In this document: in pieces, positions 37,235 through 47,123 of the stretch | Layout: every line of letters begins with the position of its first letter | Numbering within the stretch: the first letter of the stretch is position 1 | Source of the DNA: Stutzerimonas nosocomialis | GTDB lineage: Bacteria > Pseudomonadota > Gammaproteobacteria > Pseudomonadales > Pseudomonadaceae | NCBI RefSeq assembly: GCF_005876855.1 | Contig: NZ_QLAE01000014.1 | Location: 43,157-107,156, forward strand | Direction of reading: 5' to 3' | Length of the DNA stretch: 64,000 nucleotides | Made by a program: the position numbers and the translations under genes | Notes under the pieces: generated by a model | The model's input: the letters and a program-made list of their open reading frames with translations, nothing else | What the model was told of the DNA's origin: nothing | Database searches by the model: none

Positions 37235-38476
37235 TCAGCTTCTGGGAGAACCGTTGGCATCGCGGCGGGCGACGCTCGGGGCCGGGTTCTGCTGCGCGGC
37301 CTCGATCGCTTCGCGCTGGCTGGCCAGGGCGGCGAGGGTGGCTTCGCTCGCCATGGGCACGTCCTGCGGTTCGACGTGCATGCCCGGGCGCACCCGTTGC
37401 AAGCCGTTGACCACGATGCGCTCGCCCTTGGCCAGCCCGCTGCGCACGATGCGCAGGCCTTCGAGGCGCGGGCCGAGTTCGACGGCGCGGTAGTCCACGT
37501 CATTGTTGGCATCGATGACCAGCACGAACTTCTTGCCCAGGTCCGTGCCGACGGCGCCGTCCTGGATCAGGGTGGCGTCGTAGCGGCCGCTGCCCACCAG
37601 CTTCAGGCGAGCGTACAGCCCGGGGGTGAAGCGCCCGTCGCGGTTGTCGAACACGGCGCGGCCGCGAATGGTGCCGGTGCGTGGGTCGACGCGGTTGTCG
37701 ATGAAGTCCATGTGGCCGAGGTGCGGATGGCCGTCCTCGTTGGTCAGCCCGAGGTAGACCGGCGTGGCGTCGCCGCGCGAGCCCTTGCGGGCCAGTTCGC
37801 GGTGCTTGAGGTAGACGCGCTCGTCGGCCTCGAAGTAGGCGTAGACGCGGTCCGTGGAAACCAGCGTCGTCAGCAGGGTCTCCCCGGCGTTGACCAGGTT
37901 GCCCGCGGTCACCGCCGCATTGCTGACCTGGCCGTCGATGGGCGCGGTGACCTGGGTGAAGCCGAGGTCCAGCCGGGCCGAATCGAGCTGTGCCTGGATC
38001 GCCGCCACCGCCGCCTTGGCTTCCTCGGCGGCGCTGATGCGCGCATCGGCCAGTTCAGCCGAAATGGCGTTGCTCGAACGCAGCCGCTCGCCACGCTCGG
38101 CCTCGCTGGCGGTCCGGCGCTGCTGGGCGCGCGCCTGCTGCAGCTGGGCTTCGAGCCGCTTGACCTCGGCCTGGAACGGGCGTGGATCGATCTGGAACAG
38201 CAGGTCGCCTTTCTTCACCCTGGCGCCCTCGGTGAAGGCCACCTTGTCGATGTAGCCCGACACCCGGGGGCGGATCTGTACCGATTCAGGCGCCTCCAGG
38301 CGGCCGGTCAGCTCATCCCATTCGGTAATGGGTTGCTCGATCACCTGGGCGACGCTGACGGTCGGGGCCGAGGGCGCGGCCGATGCGCTGGCCTGGGGGG
38401 CCTTGTCGCAGGCGGCGAGCGCGATCATCGCGAGAGCGGCCAGAGGAAAACGCAAGGCCTTGATTGACTGATCCAT
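37235..38476 (-). CDS. mexE: RND periplasmic adaptor (MexE-like)
   Basis: 413 residues from the ATG at 38476 (GGAG 7 nt upstream). The lipobox IALAAC gives an N-terminal lipid anchor. Membrane-fusion protein order: beta-barrel/lipoyl halves with RLEAPESVQIRPRVSGYIDK, a long helical hairpin (KRLEAQLQQARAQQRRT), LDLGFTQVTAPIDGQVSNAA, and the C-terminal beta-barrel domain. It links MexF to OprN. First gene of the pump operon. Confidence 0.94.
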   Translation of the reverse strand: MDQSIKALRFPLAALAMIALAACDKAPQASASAAPSAPTVSVAQVIEQPITEWDELTGRLEAPESVQIRPRVSGYIDKVAFTEGARVKKGDLLFQIDPRPFQAEVKRLEAQLQQARAQQRRTASEAERGERLRSSNAISAELADARISAAEEAKAAVAAIQAQLDSARLDLGFTQVTAPIDGQVSNAAVTAGNLVNAGETLLTTLVSTDRVYAYFEADERVYLKHRELARKGSRGDATPVYLGLTNEDGHPHLGHMDFIDNRVDPRTGTIRGRAVFDNRDGRFTPGLYARLKLVGSGRYDATLIQDGAVGTDLGKKFVLVIDANNDVDYRAVELGPRLEGLRIVRSGLAKGERIVVNGLQRVRPGMHVEPQDVPMASEATLAALASQREAIEAAQQNPAPSVARRDANGSPRS

Positions 38477-38586
38477 GTAAGGGCTCCGCAAAGCAGGGAA
38501 TAGACAGTGCGGCGAGTGTGCGTCCCGCGCGGTGGTACGACGAATCGAACAACGCGAAGATGAATATCACTGCCGGTGATGATTTA

Positions 38587-38610
38587 GTTGTATGTATCGA
38601 TGCAGGTGAA
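38587..38610 (-). promoter_or_regulatory. Candidate MexT (nod-type) box upstream of mexE
   Basis: On the minus strand TTCA-N5-ATCGAT-N4-ACAAC compares with the MexT consensus ATCA-N5-GTCGAT-N4-ACYAT at 11 of 15 defined positions, with spacing intact. It lies about 110 bp before mexE, between mexT and the pump genes. Confidence 0.4.
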
Positions 38611-38685
38611 GATCGACGGACAGCACTGCGGCGGGGCGCACGGCTTGCCGTCCACCCAAGGTCGGATCGTTGACGAGGCTCGGTG

Positions 38686-39603
38686 CTAGAGGCTGTCCGG
38701 GTCGCCGATGAACATCTGGATCCGCGAACGCAGCCAGCGCTCGGCGGGGTCGTTGTCCTGGGCGCCGCGCCAGGCCATCGAAAGCTCGAAGGTGGTGTCG
38801 GTCTCGAACGGCAGCGGCTCGGCGCGAACGCCTCCGTTGGCCGCCAGGGCCGCGGCGGCATAGTCCGGCACCGTGGCGATGATGTCGGTGCCGGCGATCA
38901 GACTGGCTAGGCCGTTGAACTGGGGAACCGCCAGCACGACCTTGCGCTTGCAGCCGCGCAGGGCCAGCTCGTCGTCGATGAAGCCATTGAGGTCGCCGGC
39001 GAACGAGACCATCGCGTGGGGCCGCGCGCAGTATTCCTCCATGGTCAGCGTGCCGGGCTTGGAATCGGCGCGCAACAGCCGGGGTCGGCTGCGGCGCAGC
39101 ACCTTGCGCTTGGCGTTGGCTGGCAGCTCGTCGGTATAGCTGACGCCTACCGAGATCTCGCCCGAGGCCAGCAGGCTCGGCATCAGCAGGTAGTTGGCAC
39201 GGCGCACCACCAGCACCACACCCGGCGCCTCGGCGCGAATCCGTCGCAGCAGGGGCGGCAGCAGGCCGAACTCCACCTCATCGCTCAGGCCGATGCGAAA
39301 CACCATGGTGCTGGTAGCCGGGTCGAACTGGCTGGCGCGACTGACCGCGGTGGAGATCGAGTCCAGCGCCGGCGAGAGCAGCCCGAAGATCTCCTGGGCG
39401 CGCGCGGTCGGCTCCATGTTGCGGCCGGTGCGCACGAACAGCGGATCGTCGAACAGCGAGCGCAGACGCCCGAGCGCGGCGCTGATAGCGGGCTGGCCGA
39501 GGAACAGCTTTTCCGCCGCGCGCGTCACGCTGCGCTCGTGCATCAGCGTTTCGAATACGATCAGCAGATTGAGGTCGAGGCGACGAAGGTCGTTGCGATT
39601 CAT
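38686..39603 (-). CDS. mexT: LysR-type activator MexT
   Basis: 305 residues from MNRNDLRRLDLNLLIVFETL, with the winged helix containing KLFLGQPAISAALGRLRSLF and a substrate-binding domain holding RRANYLLMPSLLASGEISVG and ADSKPGTLTMEEYCARPHA, all very close to P. aeruginosa MexT as I recall it. MexT activates mexEF-oprN and mexS. It sits next to the pump on the same strand, with mexS divergent, the same arrangement as in P. aeruginosa. The reading frame is intact. Confidence 0.93.
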   Translation of the reverse strand: MNRNDLRRLDLNLLIVFETLMHERSVTRAAEKLFLGQPAISAALGRLRSLFDDPLFVRTGRNMEPTARAQEIFGLLSPALDSISTAVSRASQFDPATSTMVFRIGLSDEVEFGLLPPLLRRIRAEAPGVVLVVRRANYLLMPSLLASGEISVGVSYTDELPANAKRKVLRRSRPRLLRADSKPGTLTMEEYCARPHAMVSFAGDLNGFIDDELALRGCKRKVVLAVPQFNGLASLIAGTDIIATVPDYAAAALAANGGVRAEPLPFETDTTFELSMAWRGAQDNDPAERWLRSRIQMFIGDPDSL

Positions 39604-39913
39604 GCCATCCACGCTAGGTCAGTGGCCGGATAATCGAGCGTTACCCGATAAACGATGTCTCAGGGCTAATGGTAGTGTCTCGTGCCTGGATGACGAATGC
39701 CCGATCATATCGGTGGCTTGCCTGATTCCCCGGCATGAGAGCACGCCGGCGCATCGCCGTCGACTGCCCTGGAACGCTTTCGAAGCAGCCTCGGCGGTCG
39801 AGATCATTAGCACCGGGCATGAGCACTATCAACGGGAATACCCCCTCGCCGGGTGGTGTTGTTCGGGGAGTGCAGATAGAGTCGCTCCAGCCTAGAAGTA
39901 AGTGAGGTGCACG
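39604..39913. promoter_or_regulatory. mexT-mexS divergent region
   Basis: 310 bases without a supported gene. It must hold both promoters. I looked for the ATCA-N5-GTCGAT MexT box and found no convincing match here. A 64-codon minus-strand frame inside has no ribosome site and no recognisable product. Confidence 0.5.
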
Positions 39914-40930
39914 ATGTCGCGCATGATCCGGTTTCACCAGTTCGGCCCTGCCGAAGTACTGCAATTCGAAAACGTCGAAGTCGGCTCGCCTGCGCCTGGC
40001 GAAGTGCTGATTGCAGTCAAGGCGATCGGCGTCAACTGGCACGATGTGCTCTGGCGTCAGGACCTGGCGCCGCGCCATCCGCGCCTGCCCACCGGACTCG
40101 GCAGCGAGGTCGCCGGCGAGGTGCTGGCGGTCGGCGAAGGCGTCGAACGCTTCAAGGTCGGCGACGCGGTGGCGAGCTTCCCGGCGCACGACCTCAACGA
40201 CTATCCCGCCTACGGCGAGCGCGTGCTGATGCCGCAGACCTCGCTGGTGATTTACCCCGACGTGCTGACCCCCGAGCAGGCGTGCGTGCACTACACGCCG
40301 CTGCTGATCGCCTATTTCGGGCTCAGGGACCTTGCCCAGCTGCAGGCCGGGCAGCAGGTGCTGATGACCGATGCGAGCCACTGCACCGGACCGTCGGCCG
40401 TGCAGCTCGCCTCCGCGCTGGGCGCGCGGGTGATCGCCACCACCGACACCAGCGAAGACCGCGACTTTCTCCTGGAGCTGGGCGCCAGCGCCGTGATCGC
40501 CACCGAGGAAGAAGACCTGGTCGGGCGCGTCCAGAAGCTCACCGAGGGCCGGGGCGTGGAGGTCATCCTCGACGCTTGCGGCGGTTCGCAGATGGCGCTG
40601 CTGGGCGACGTCATGGCGCCCTGCGGCAAGCTCGTGCTCTACGGGCTCAACGGCGGCAACGAGACCGCTTTCCCGGCCTGCGCCGCGTTCGAGAAGAACA
40701 TCAAGTTCTTCCTGCACTGCCTGGGCGACTTCACCGGATTGCCGGAACTGGGCATCCCGCAGAAGGCCGAGGCGGTCGAGCGGGCACTGACCCACATCAA
40801 CCAGCTCACCGCCGACCGCCTGCTGCAGCCGGCCATCGCCCGCGTCTATGGTTTCGACGAGGTGGTGGAGGCGCACCGCTATCTCGAAAGCGGCGCCGCC
40901 CGGGGCCGCGTGGCGTTGCGCGTCGACTGA
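39914..40930 (+). CDS. mexS: MexS-like zinc-independent quinone oxidoreductase/dehydrogenase
   Basis: 338 residues starting MSRMIRFHQFGPAEVLQFEN. MDR-family oxidoreductase with VNWHDVLWRQDLAPRHPRLP, a GSEVAGEVLAVGEGVE motif, a Rossmann domain whose glycine motif is altered (DASHCTGPSAVQLASALGA), and LDACGGSQMALLG. It lacks the four-cysteine structural zinc site. MexS loss in P. aeruginosa turns MexEF-OprN on, so it probably detoxifies an electrophile that MexT senses. Divergent from mexT. Confidence 0.88.
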   Translation: MSRMIRFHQFGPAEVLQFENVEVGSPAPGEVLIAVKAIGVNWHDVLWRQDLAPRHPRLPTGLGSEVAGEVLAVGEGVERFKVGDAVASFPAHDLNDYPAYGERVLMPQTSLVIYPDVLTPEQACVHYTPLLIAYFGLRDLAQLQAGQQVLMTDASHCTGPSAVQLASALGARVIATTDTSEDRDFLLELGASAVIATEEEDLVGRVQKLTEGRGVEVILDACGGSQMALLGDVMAPCGKLVLYGLNGGNETAFPACAAFEKNIKFFLHCLGDFTGLPELGIPQKAEAVERALTHINQLTADRLLQPAIARVYGFDEVVEAHRYLESGAARGRVALRVD

Positions 40931-41034
40931 CCACCGCAGGCCTCCCGTTCGGCGGGCGCCCAGCCCGCTGACGGAAACTTTTGTTTCGTCCCGCCAGTCC
41001 TCCAAAGACAGTCGTAACGCTTTGGAGACGCCGT

Positions 41035-41892
41035 ATGTCGGACGCCAGCCAGACCCTCCCGCCCCAGCAGCAACCCGAGCCCGGCGACGAGAGCCGCATG
41101 AGCCCGCGCCCCGCTTACAAGGGCGAGGACTACCGCGCGGCGGGCAAGCTCGAAGGCCGGGTGGCGATCATCACCGGCGCCGACAGCGGCATCGGCCGCT
41201 CCGTTGCGGTGCTCTATGCCCGTGAGGGCGCCGACGTGGTGGTGCTCTACCTGAACCAGGTGGACGATGCCGAGGAGACCCGTCGGGAGGTCGAAAAGCA
41301 CGGCCGCCGCTGCCTGACCTTCGCCGGCGACGTGGCCGATGCGGGGTTCTGCCGGCGGGTCATCGAGGAAACCCGGCGGGTCTTCGGCCGGCTCGACATC
41401 CTGGTCAACAACGCCGGTGAGCAGCATCCGCAGAAGCGTCTGGAAGACATCAGCGAGGAGCAGTGGGAGCGCACTTTCCGCACCAACATCTTCGGCATGT
41501 TCCAGCTGACCAAGGCCGCCTTGCCGGCGATGAGGGAAGGCGCGTCGATCATCAACACCACCTCGGTGACCGCCTACAAGGGCAACCCGAACCTGATCGA
41601 CTACTCCTCGACCAAGGGCGCCATCACCAGCTTCACCCGTTCCCTGTCGATCAACCTCGCGCCGCGTGGCATCCGGGTCAATGCGGTGGCGCCCGGGCCG
41701 ATCTGGACGCCGCTGATTCCCTCGACCTTCGATGAGGACCACGTCGCCCACTTCGGCTCGAACACACCCATGGAGCGTCCCGGCCAGCCCGAGGAAGTCG
41801 CTCCCGCCTACGTCTACCTCGCCAGTTCCGATTCGTCCTACGTCAGCGGCCAGGTCATCCATGTCAACGGCGGAACCGTCGTCAACGGTTGA
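41035..41892 (+). CDS. Short-chain dehydrogenase/reductase
   Basis: 285 residues from the ATG at 41035 (GGAG 7 nt upstream). An N-terminal leader rich in Pro/Gln and AYKGEDYRAAGKLEGRVAII precede the NAD(P) motif TGADSGIG; then NNAGEQHPQ, SVTAYKGNPNLIDYSSTKG with catalytic S-Y-K, and a C-terminal YLASSDSSYVSGQVIHVNGG. It belongs to the YghA/GsiB-like SDR subgroup often linked with stress response; the substrate is unknown. ku begins 11 bp after its stop, suggesting co-transcription. Confidence 0.92.
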   Translation: MSDASQTLPPQQQPEPGDESRMSPRPAYKGEDYRAAGKLEGRVAIITGADSGIGRSVAVLYAREGADVVVLYLNQVDDAEETRREVEKHGRRCLTFAGDVADAGFCRRVIEETRRVFGRLDILVNNAGEQHPQKRLEDISEEQWERTFRTNIFGMFQLTKAALPAMREGASIINTTSVTAYKGNPNLIDYSSTKGAITSFTRSLSINLAPRGIRVNAVAPGPIWTPLIPSTFDEDHVAHFGSNTPMERPGQPEEVAPAYVYLASSDSSYVSGQVIHVNGGTVVNG

Positions 41893-41903
41893 GGAGTACA
41901 GCC

Positions 41904-42890
41904 ATGCCACGCACGATCTGGAAAGGGGCCGTCAGCTTCGGCCTGGTACACATCCCGGTGGCGCTGGTGCCGGCGACCACGCGCCAAGGCATCGACTTCG
42001 ACTGGCTCGACAAGCGCAGCATGGACCGGGTCGGCTACAAGCGGATCAACAAGACCACCGGTGAAGACATCGACAGCGACAACATCGTCAAGGGTGTCGA
42101 GTACGAGAAGGGCCACTACGTGGTCATCAGCGACGAGGAGATCCGCGCCGCCCACCCCAAGGCCACCCAGACGGTGGACATCGTCGCCTTCGTCGACGCC
42201 AAGGACATTTCCTTCCTCTACATCGACACTCCGTACTACCTCACGCCGGACCGCCGTGGGGAGAAGGTCTATGCGCTGCTGCGCGAGACGCTGATCCAGA
42301 CCGGCAAGGTCGGCATCGCCAACGTGGTGCTGCGCAACAAGCAGCACCTGGCCGTGGTGATGCCGCTGGGCAAGGCGCTGGTGATGAACACGCTGCGCTG
42401 GGCCGACGAGGTGCGCGGCGTGGAATACCTGGAAATGAAGGACGAAGCGCTCAACGCCGACCTCAACCCGCGCGAGCTGGAAATGGCCAAGCGGCTGGTC
42501 GAGGACATGACCGAGAAATGGAAGCCGGACCAGTACAAGGACACCTTCCAGGACCAGATCATGGAACTGGTCGAGCGCAAGGCGCGCGAGGGCAAGCTCG
42601 AGGCGGTCGGTGGGCCGGAAGAGGCCGTCGATCGGCGCAGCGCGGACGTCATCGACCTCACCGAACTGCTCAAGCGCAGCCTGGCGGCGAAGCCCTCGGG
42701 CAAGGCCGCGGCCAGTGACGAGTATGACGGCGAGGACGAGGAAACGCCGCAGAAGGCGCCGGCGCGCAAGACGGCGGCCAGCAAGGCCGCCGGAAGCAAA
42801 TCCAAGACCGCCGCGAAAACGACGGGCGGCACGACGCGCAAGGCCAGCGCGGCCAAGACCAGTACCAGCAAGTCGAAGAAAGCCAGCTGA
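41904..42890 (+). CDS. ku: Non-homologous end-joining protein Ku
   Basis: 328 residues from MPRTIWKGAVSFGLVHIPVA (GAGGAG upstream). A homodimeric DNA end-binding ring protein: the core domain covers about residues 1-250 with KGYEY-type segment VKGVEYEKGHYVVISDEEI and PYYLTPDRRGEKVYALLRE. The C-terminal tail from about 255 is Lys/Ala/Ser-rich and disordered, as in pseudomonad and mycobacterial Ku, and helps DNA binding and LigD contact. It is followed by a LigD-type polymerase domain gene. Confidence 0.95.
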   Translation: MPRTIWKGAVSFGLVHIPVALVPATTRQGIDFDWLDKRSMDRVGYKRINKTTGEDIDSDNIVKGVEYEKGHYVVISDEEIRAAHPKATQTVDIVAFVDAKDISFLYIDTPYYLTPDRRGEKVYALLRETLIQTGKVGIANVVLRNKQHLAVVMPLGKALVMNTLRWADEVRGVEYLEMKDEALNADLNPRELEMAKRLVEDMTEKWKPDQYKDTFQDQIMELVERKAREGKLEAVGGPEEAVDRRSADVIDLTELLKRSLAAKPSGKAAASDEYDGEDEETPQKAPARKTAASKAAGSKSKTAAKTTGGTTRKASAAKTSTSKSKKAS

Positions 42891-42940
42891 GCCGAGCGCC
42901 GCCGCGCCGGCGCCGAGCGATTCGCGACCAGGAGTCCGCC

Positions 42941-43924
42941 GTGCCCCAAGCCCAGACCCGCGCCGCCACCCAGGCGCCCAGCCGAAAACCCGCATCCCCG
43001 CGCAAACCGTCCAAAAGCAGCGACAGCCGTCCGCTGGTCGGTGGCGTCGGCATCAGCCACCCGGAGCGCGTCATCGATAGCGCCAGCGGGGTGACCAAGA
43101 AGGGGCTCGCCGAGTATTACCTGAGCGTTGCCGAGCACCTGCTGCCGCAGTTGGCCAGGCGGCCGCTGTCCATCGTGCGGGCGCCCGAAGGGGTAGGGGG
43201 CGAGACGTTCTTCCAGCGCCACGCCGGCCGCCTGAAGATGCCGCACATGCGCGAACTGGACAAATCGCTCGACCCCGAGCACGCGCGGCTGATGCAGGCC
43301 GACAGCATCACCGCCGTCATCGAGGCGGTGCAGATGGGCACCATCGAATTCCACAGCTGGAACGCGCGCAGCGACAAGGTGGAGCGTCCCGACCGGGTGA
43401 TCTTCGACCTCGACCCGGACCCCGAGCTGCCCTGGTCGGCGATGGTGGAGGCCACCTGCATGACCCTGGACCTGCTCGAGCGCCTAGGCCTGCGCGGTTT
43501 TCTCAAGACCAGCGGTGGGCGGGGCATGCACGTGATGGTGCCGCTCGCCCGGCGCCACGACTGGACACTGGCCCGCGAGTTCGCCCGCGGCGTGGCCGAG
43601 CGGCTGGCGGCAGAGGCCCCCGAGCGCATCGTCGCCAAGATGGGGCCGCAGAACCGGGTCGGCAAGATCTTCGTCGACTACCTGCGCAACCAGAAGGGCG
43701 CGAGCACGGTGGCGGCCTATTCGGTGCGCGCGCGGCCGGGACTGCCGGTCTCGGTGCCCATCACTCGCGAAGAGCTGGGCCGGATCGACGGCGCCGCCCA
43801 GTGGAACGTGACCAACCTCGCCGAGCGCCTGGCGGACCTTTCCAGCGACCCCTGGACCGAATGCGGCTCGCTCTCCCAGACCATCGGCCAGGCGACCCTC
43901 AAGGCCTTGTCCGATCCGGTGTGA
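42941..43924 (+). CDS. Stand-alone LigD-type primase/polymerase domain
   Basis: 327 residues with a GTG start. It corresponds to the polymerase domain of LigD: GISHPERVIDSASGVTKKGL, APEGVGGETFFQRHAG, MGTIEFHSWNARSDKVERPD, the catalytic DLDPD motif (IFDLDPDPELPW), LKTSGGRGMHVMVPL and VAKMGPQNRVGKIFVDYLRN. No ligase or phosphoesterase domain is fused, unlike the three-domain LigD usual in Pseudomonas. It may fill gaps at broken ends with Ku while ligation is supplied by another gene outside the window. Confidence 0.9.
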   Translation: MPQAQTRAATQAPSRKPASPRKPSKSSDSRPLVGGVGISHPERVIDSASGVTKKGLAEYYLSVAEHLLPQLARRPLSIVRAPEGVGGETFFQRHAGRLKMPHMRELDKSLDPEHARLMQADSITAVIEAVQMGTIEFHSWNARSDKVERPDRVIFDLDPDPELPWSAMVEATCMTLDLLERLGLRGFLKTSGGRGMHVMVPLARRHDWTLAREFARGVAERLAAEAPERIVAKMGPQNRVGKIFVDYLRNQKGASTVAAYSVRARPGLPVSVPITREELGRIDGAAQWNVTNLAERLADLSSDPWTECGSLSQTIGQATLKALSDPV

Positions 43925-44045
43925 AGCACTCCCCAGGCCCGCCCGTCGCATGGCGCGGCGGGATTTAGCGCAATAAGGAACCAAGGAGAATCGCGCGCAG
44001 TCGACTGCCCACTGATGAGCACATAAGAAAGACAGGAGAGACACG

Positions 44046-47000
44046 ATGACCGTGCGTGTATCCCGGCGACAATTCCTGAAGTTCGGCGCCGCAGGCCTGG
44101 GCGCGTCGAGCATGGCCATGATGGGGTTCGCCCCTGACGAGGCCCACGCGTCGATCCGGCATTTCAAGCTGACCGGCGCGAAGATGACCCGCAACATCTG
44201 CACCTACTGCTCCGTAGGCTGCGGCATGTTGCTCTACAGCCGCGGAGACGGCGCGATCAACGCCCATGAAGAGATCTTCCACGTCGAAGGCGATCCGGAT
44301 CATCCGGTGAGCCGTGGTTCGCTGTGCCCGCGCGGTTCCGGTGTGCTCGACTTCATCAAGGCCAAGTCGCGGACCAAGTTCCCCGAGGTCCGCGAGCCCG
44401 GCAGCAACGAGTGGAAGCGAATCAGCTGGGACGAGGCCATGGAGCGCATCGCCCGCTGGATGAAGGACGACCGCGACGCCAACTTCGAGACCCATGACGA
44501 GCAGGGAAGGCTGGTCAACCGCTGGATGACCAGCTCGATGGTGGCCGCATCGGCCTGTACCAACGAGACGGCGTATCTCACCCAGAAGATCACCCGGGCG
44601 CTGGGCATTCTCAAGCTGGATAACCAGGCGCGCGTCTGACACGGACCGACGGTGGCAGGTCTTGCCCCTTCATTCGGTCGCGGTGCCATGACCAACCACT
44701 GGGTCGACATCCGCAACGCACACATCATCCTGTCCATGGGAGGCAACTCCGCGGAGGCGCATCCGGTGGGCTTCCGCTGGGTCATGCAGGCCAAGGAGCG
44801 CAGCAACGCGATCCTGATCTCCATCGACCCGCGCTACAACCGCACCACGGCGGTGGCCGACTATCACGCCTGGATTCGCACCGGCACCGACATCGTCTTC
44901 CTCGGCGGGCTGATCAGCTACCTGATCGAGAACAACCGCTACAACGACGAATACGTGCGCGCCTATACGGACGCCAGCCTGCTGGTCAACCAGGACTTCG
45001 GCTTCGAGGACGGCCTGTTCACCGGCTACGACGAGGCCAGGCACCGCTACGACCGCAAGACCTGGAATTTCCAGCTCGACGAGCAGGGCTTCGCCCGCCG
45101 CGACCCGACGCTGCAGGACCCGCGCTGCGTGTTCCAGATGATGCGCCAGCATTACAGCCGCTACACCGTGGAGATGGTCGAGACCACCTGCGGCATGCCG
45201 CGTGAAACCGTGCTGCAGCTGTGGGACCTGATCGCGCAGTCCGCCGCGCCCGACAAGACCATGACCATTCTCTACGCCCTGGGCTGGACACAGCATTCGG
45301 TCGGCTCGCAGATGATCCGCGCCGCCGCGATGGTGCAGCTCCTGCTGGGCAACATGGGCATGCTCGGCGGCGGGGTGAACGCCCTGCGCGGCCATTCCAA
45401 CATCCAGGGCCTGACGGACATCGGGTTGCTCTCCAACCTGTTGCCGGGCTACATGAACCTGGCCTCGGTCGACCTGCAGAGTTACCAGCAGTACCTGGAC
45501 AAGCGGATCAAGGAGCCGCTTCTTCCCGAGCAGGTGTCCTACTGGAAGTACTACGAGCGCTTCTTCGTCAGCACCATGAAGGCCTTCTACGGCGATGCCG
45601 CCACGGCCGAGAACAACTGGTGCTACGACTGGCTGCCCAAGCTCTCCGAGCCGATCTACGACGTGCTCTATGCCGCCAACGACATGGCCAACAGGAAGAT
45701 GACCGGCGCCTTCTGCCAGGGCTTCAACATCCTGGCCGCGTTCCCCGACAAGGCGAAGATGACCCGGGCGCTGTCGAACCTCAAATATCTGGTCGTCATG
45801 GACCCGTTGCAGACCGAGACCAGCGAGTTCTGGCAGAACTACGGGGCGTTCAACGACGTCGACCCGAGCCAGATCCAGACCACGGTGTTCCGCCTGCCGA
45901 CCACCTGCTTCGCCGAGGACGACGGCTCCATCACCAACAGCTCGCGCTGGCTGCAATGGCACCACCGTGCCGCGCCGCCGCCTGGCGAGGCGCGCACCGA
46001 CACCCACATCCTGGGCGATCTGTTCCAGCGCATTCGCCGGCTCTATGAGCAAGAGGGCGGCGCCTTCCCCGAGCCGATCCTGAACATGGCCTGGGATTAC
46101 GCCGTGCGCGACTACCCGCAGGCCGACGAGCTGGCCCGCGAGTACAACGGCCGGGCGCTGGCGGACATCGAGGATCAGGGACGCATCATCCGGCGCAAGG
46201 GCGAGCTGCTCAACGACTTCGGCGAACTGCGCGCCGACGGTTCCACCGCCTGCGGCTGCTGGATCTATTCCGGCGCCTGGACCGAAGCCGGCAACATGAT
46301 GGATCGGCGCGACAACGCCGATCCATACGACAACGGCCAGACCCTCGGCTGGGCCTGGGCCTGGCCGATGAACCGGCGGATTCTCTACAACCGCGCCTCG
46401 GCACGCCCGGACGGCACGCCCTGGAACCCGGACCGCCGGCTGATCTGGTGGAACGGCGAGCGCTGGGTGGGCGCCGACATCCCCGACTATCCGGTCGCGG
46501 CGCCACCGGAGCAGAACGTCGGCCCGTTCATTCTCAACCAGAGTGGTGGCGGGCACTTCTTCGTCAGCGAGTGGTTGAACGAGGGCCCGTTCCCCGAGCA
46601 CTACGAGCCGTTCGAATCGCCGATCGACCACAACCCGCTCAGCCCCGACAACCCGCTGGCCTACCACAACCCCATCGGCCGGGTGTTCGAGGAAGACAAA
46701 CCCAACTTCGGCACGGCCAAGGAGTTCCCGTACGCGGCGACCACCTACCGGCTCACCGAGCACTTCCACTACTGGACGCACCACGTGCTGCTCAATGCCA
46801 TCGCGCAGCCGGAGAAATTCGTCGAGATCGGCGAAACCCTGGCCGAGGAACTGGGCATCAAGGCGGGCGAAAAGGTCCGGGTGACCTCCAAGCGAGGGTA
46901 CATCGAGGCGGTGGCGGTGGTGACCAAGCGGCTGATTCCGCTGCAGATCACCGGCAAGACCGTGCATCAGGTCGGCATCCCGATCCACTGGGGCTTCCTG

Positions 47001-47123
47001 GGGGTGGCGAAGAAGGCATTCCTCACCAACACCCTCACGCCGGTGGTCGGCGACGGTAATACGCAGACACCGGAATTCAAGTCGTTCCTGGTGAACGTGG
47101 AAAAAGTGGGAGGGCGTGCCTGA
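44046..47123 (+). CDS. fdnG: Formate dehydrogenase-N alpha subunit, selenocysteine enzyme (contains in-frame UGA)
   Basis: The frame runs 44046-44639, meets TGA at 44637-44639, and continues in the same frame to 47123, giving 1025 residues with selenocysteine at 198. The context LDNQARV[12 protein letters not shown] matches the Sec site of FdnG. Other features are a Tat signal ([17 protein letters not shown]), the 4Fe-4S cysteines CTYCSVGCG plus LCPRGSG, and molybdopterin domains through [16 protein letters not shown] and the C-terminal EYNG-type dimer parts. It oxidises formate on the periplasmic side and feeds electrons to quinone through FdnHI. A SECIS-like hairpin follows the UGA. ACAGGAGAG precedes the ATG. 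Confidence 0.95.
44637..44687 (+). promoter_or_regulatory. Selenocysteine UGA and SECIS-like hairpin of fdnG
   Basis: Directly after UGA, an outer pairing GACCGA/TCGGTC (about 44645-44650 with 44682-44687) encloses an apical stem GGCA/TGCC with loop GGTCT. The GGUCU apical loop at this distance is the classic bacterial SECIS layout recognised by SelB. Confidence 0.85.

Noticed and set aside
34876-37410. 844-codon plus-strand ORF opposite mexF
   Set aside because: Mirror of the codon bias in mexF; His/Asp/Arg-rich with no domain.
39604-39913. MexT box in the mexT-mexS gap
   Set aside because: ATCATTAGC near 39804 begins like a box, but the core hexamer matches only 2 of 6 and the last part is out of register.
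44046-44639. fdnG as a truncated gene with a second independent ORF downstream
   Set aside because: The two frames are the same, the UGA sits at the selenocysteine site, and a SECIS-like hairpin follows.
44670-46988. 772-codon minus-strand ORF opposite fdnG
   Set aside because: Antisense shadow of a high-GC gene with no recognisable domain or ribosome site.
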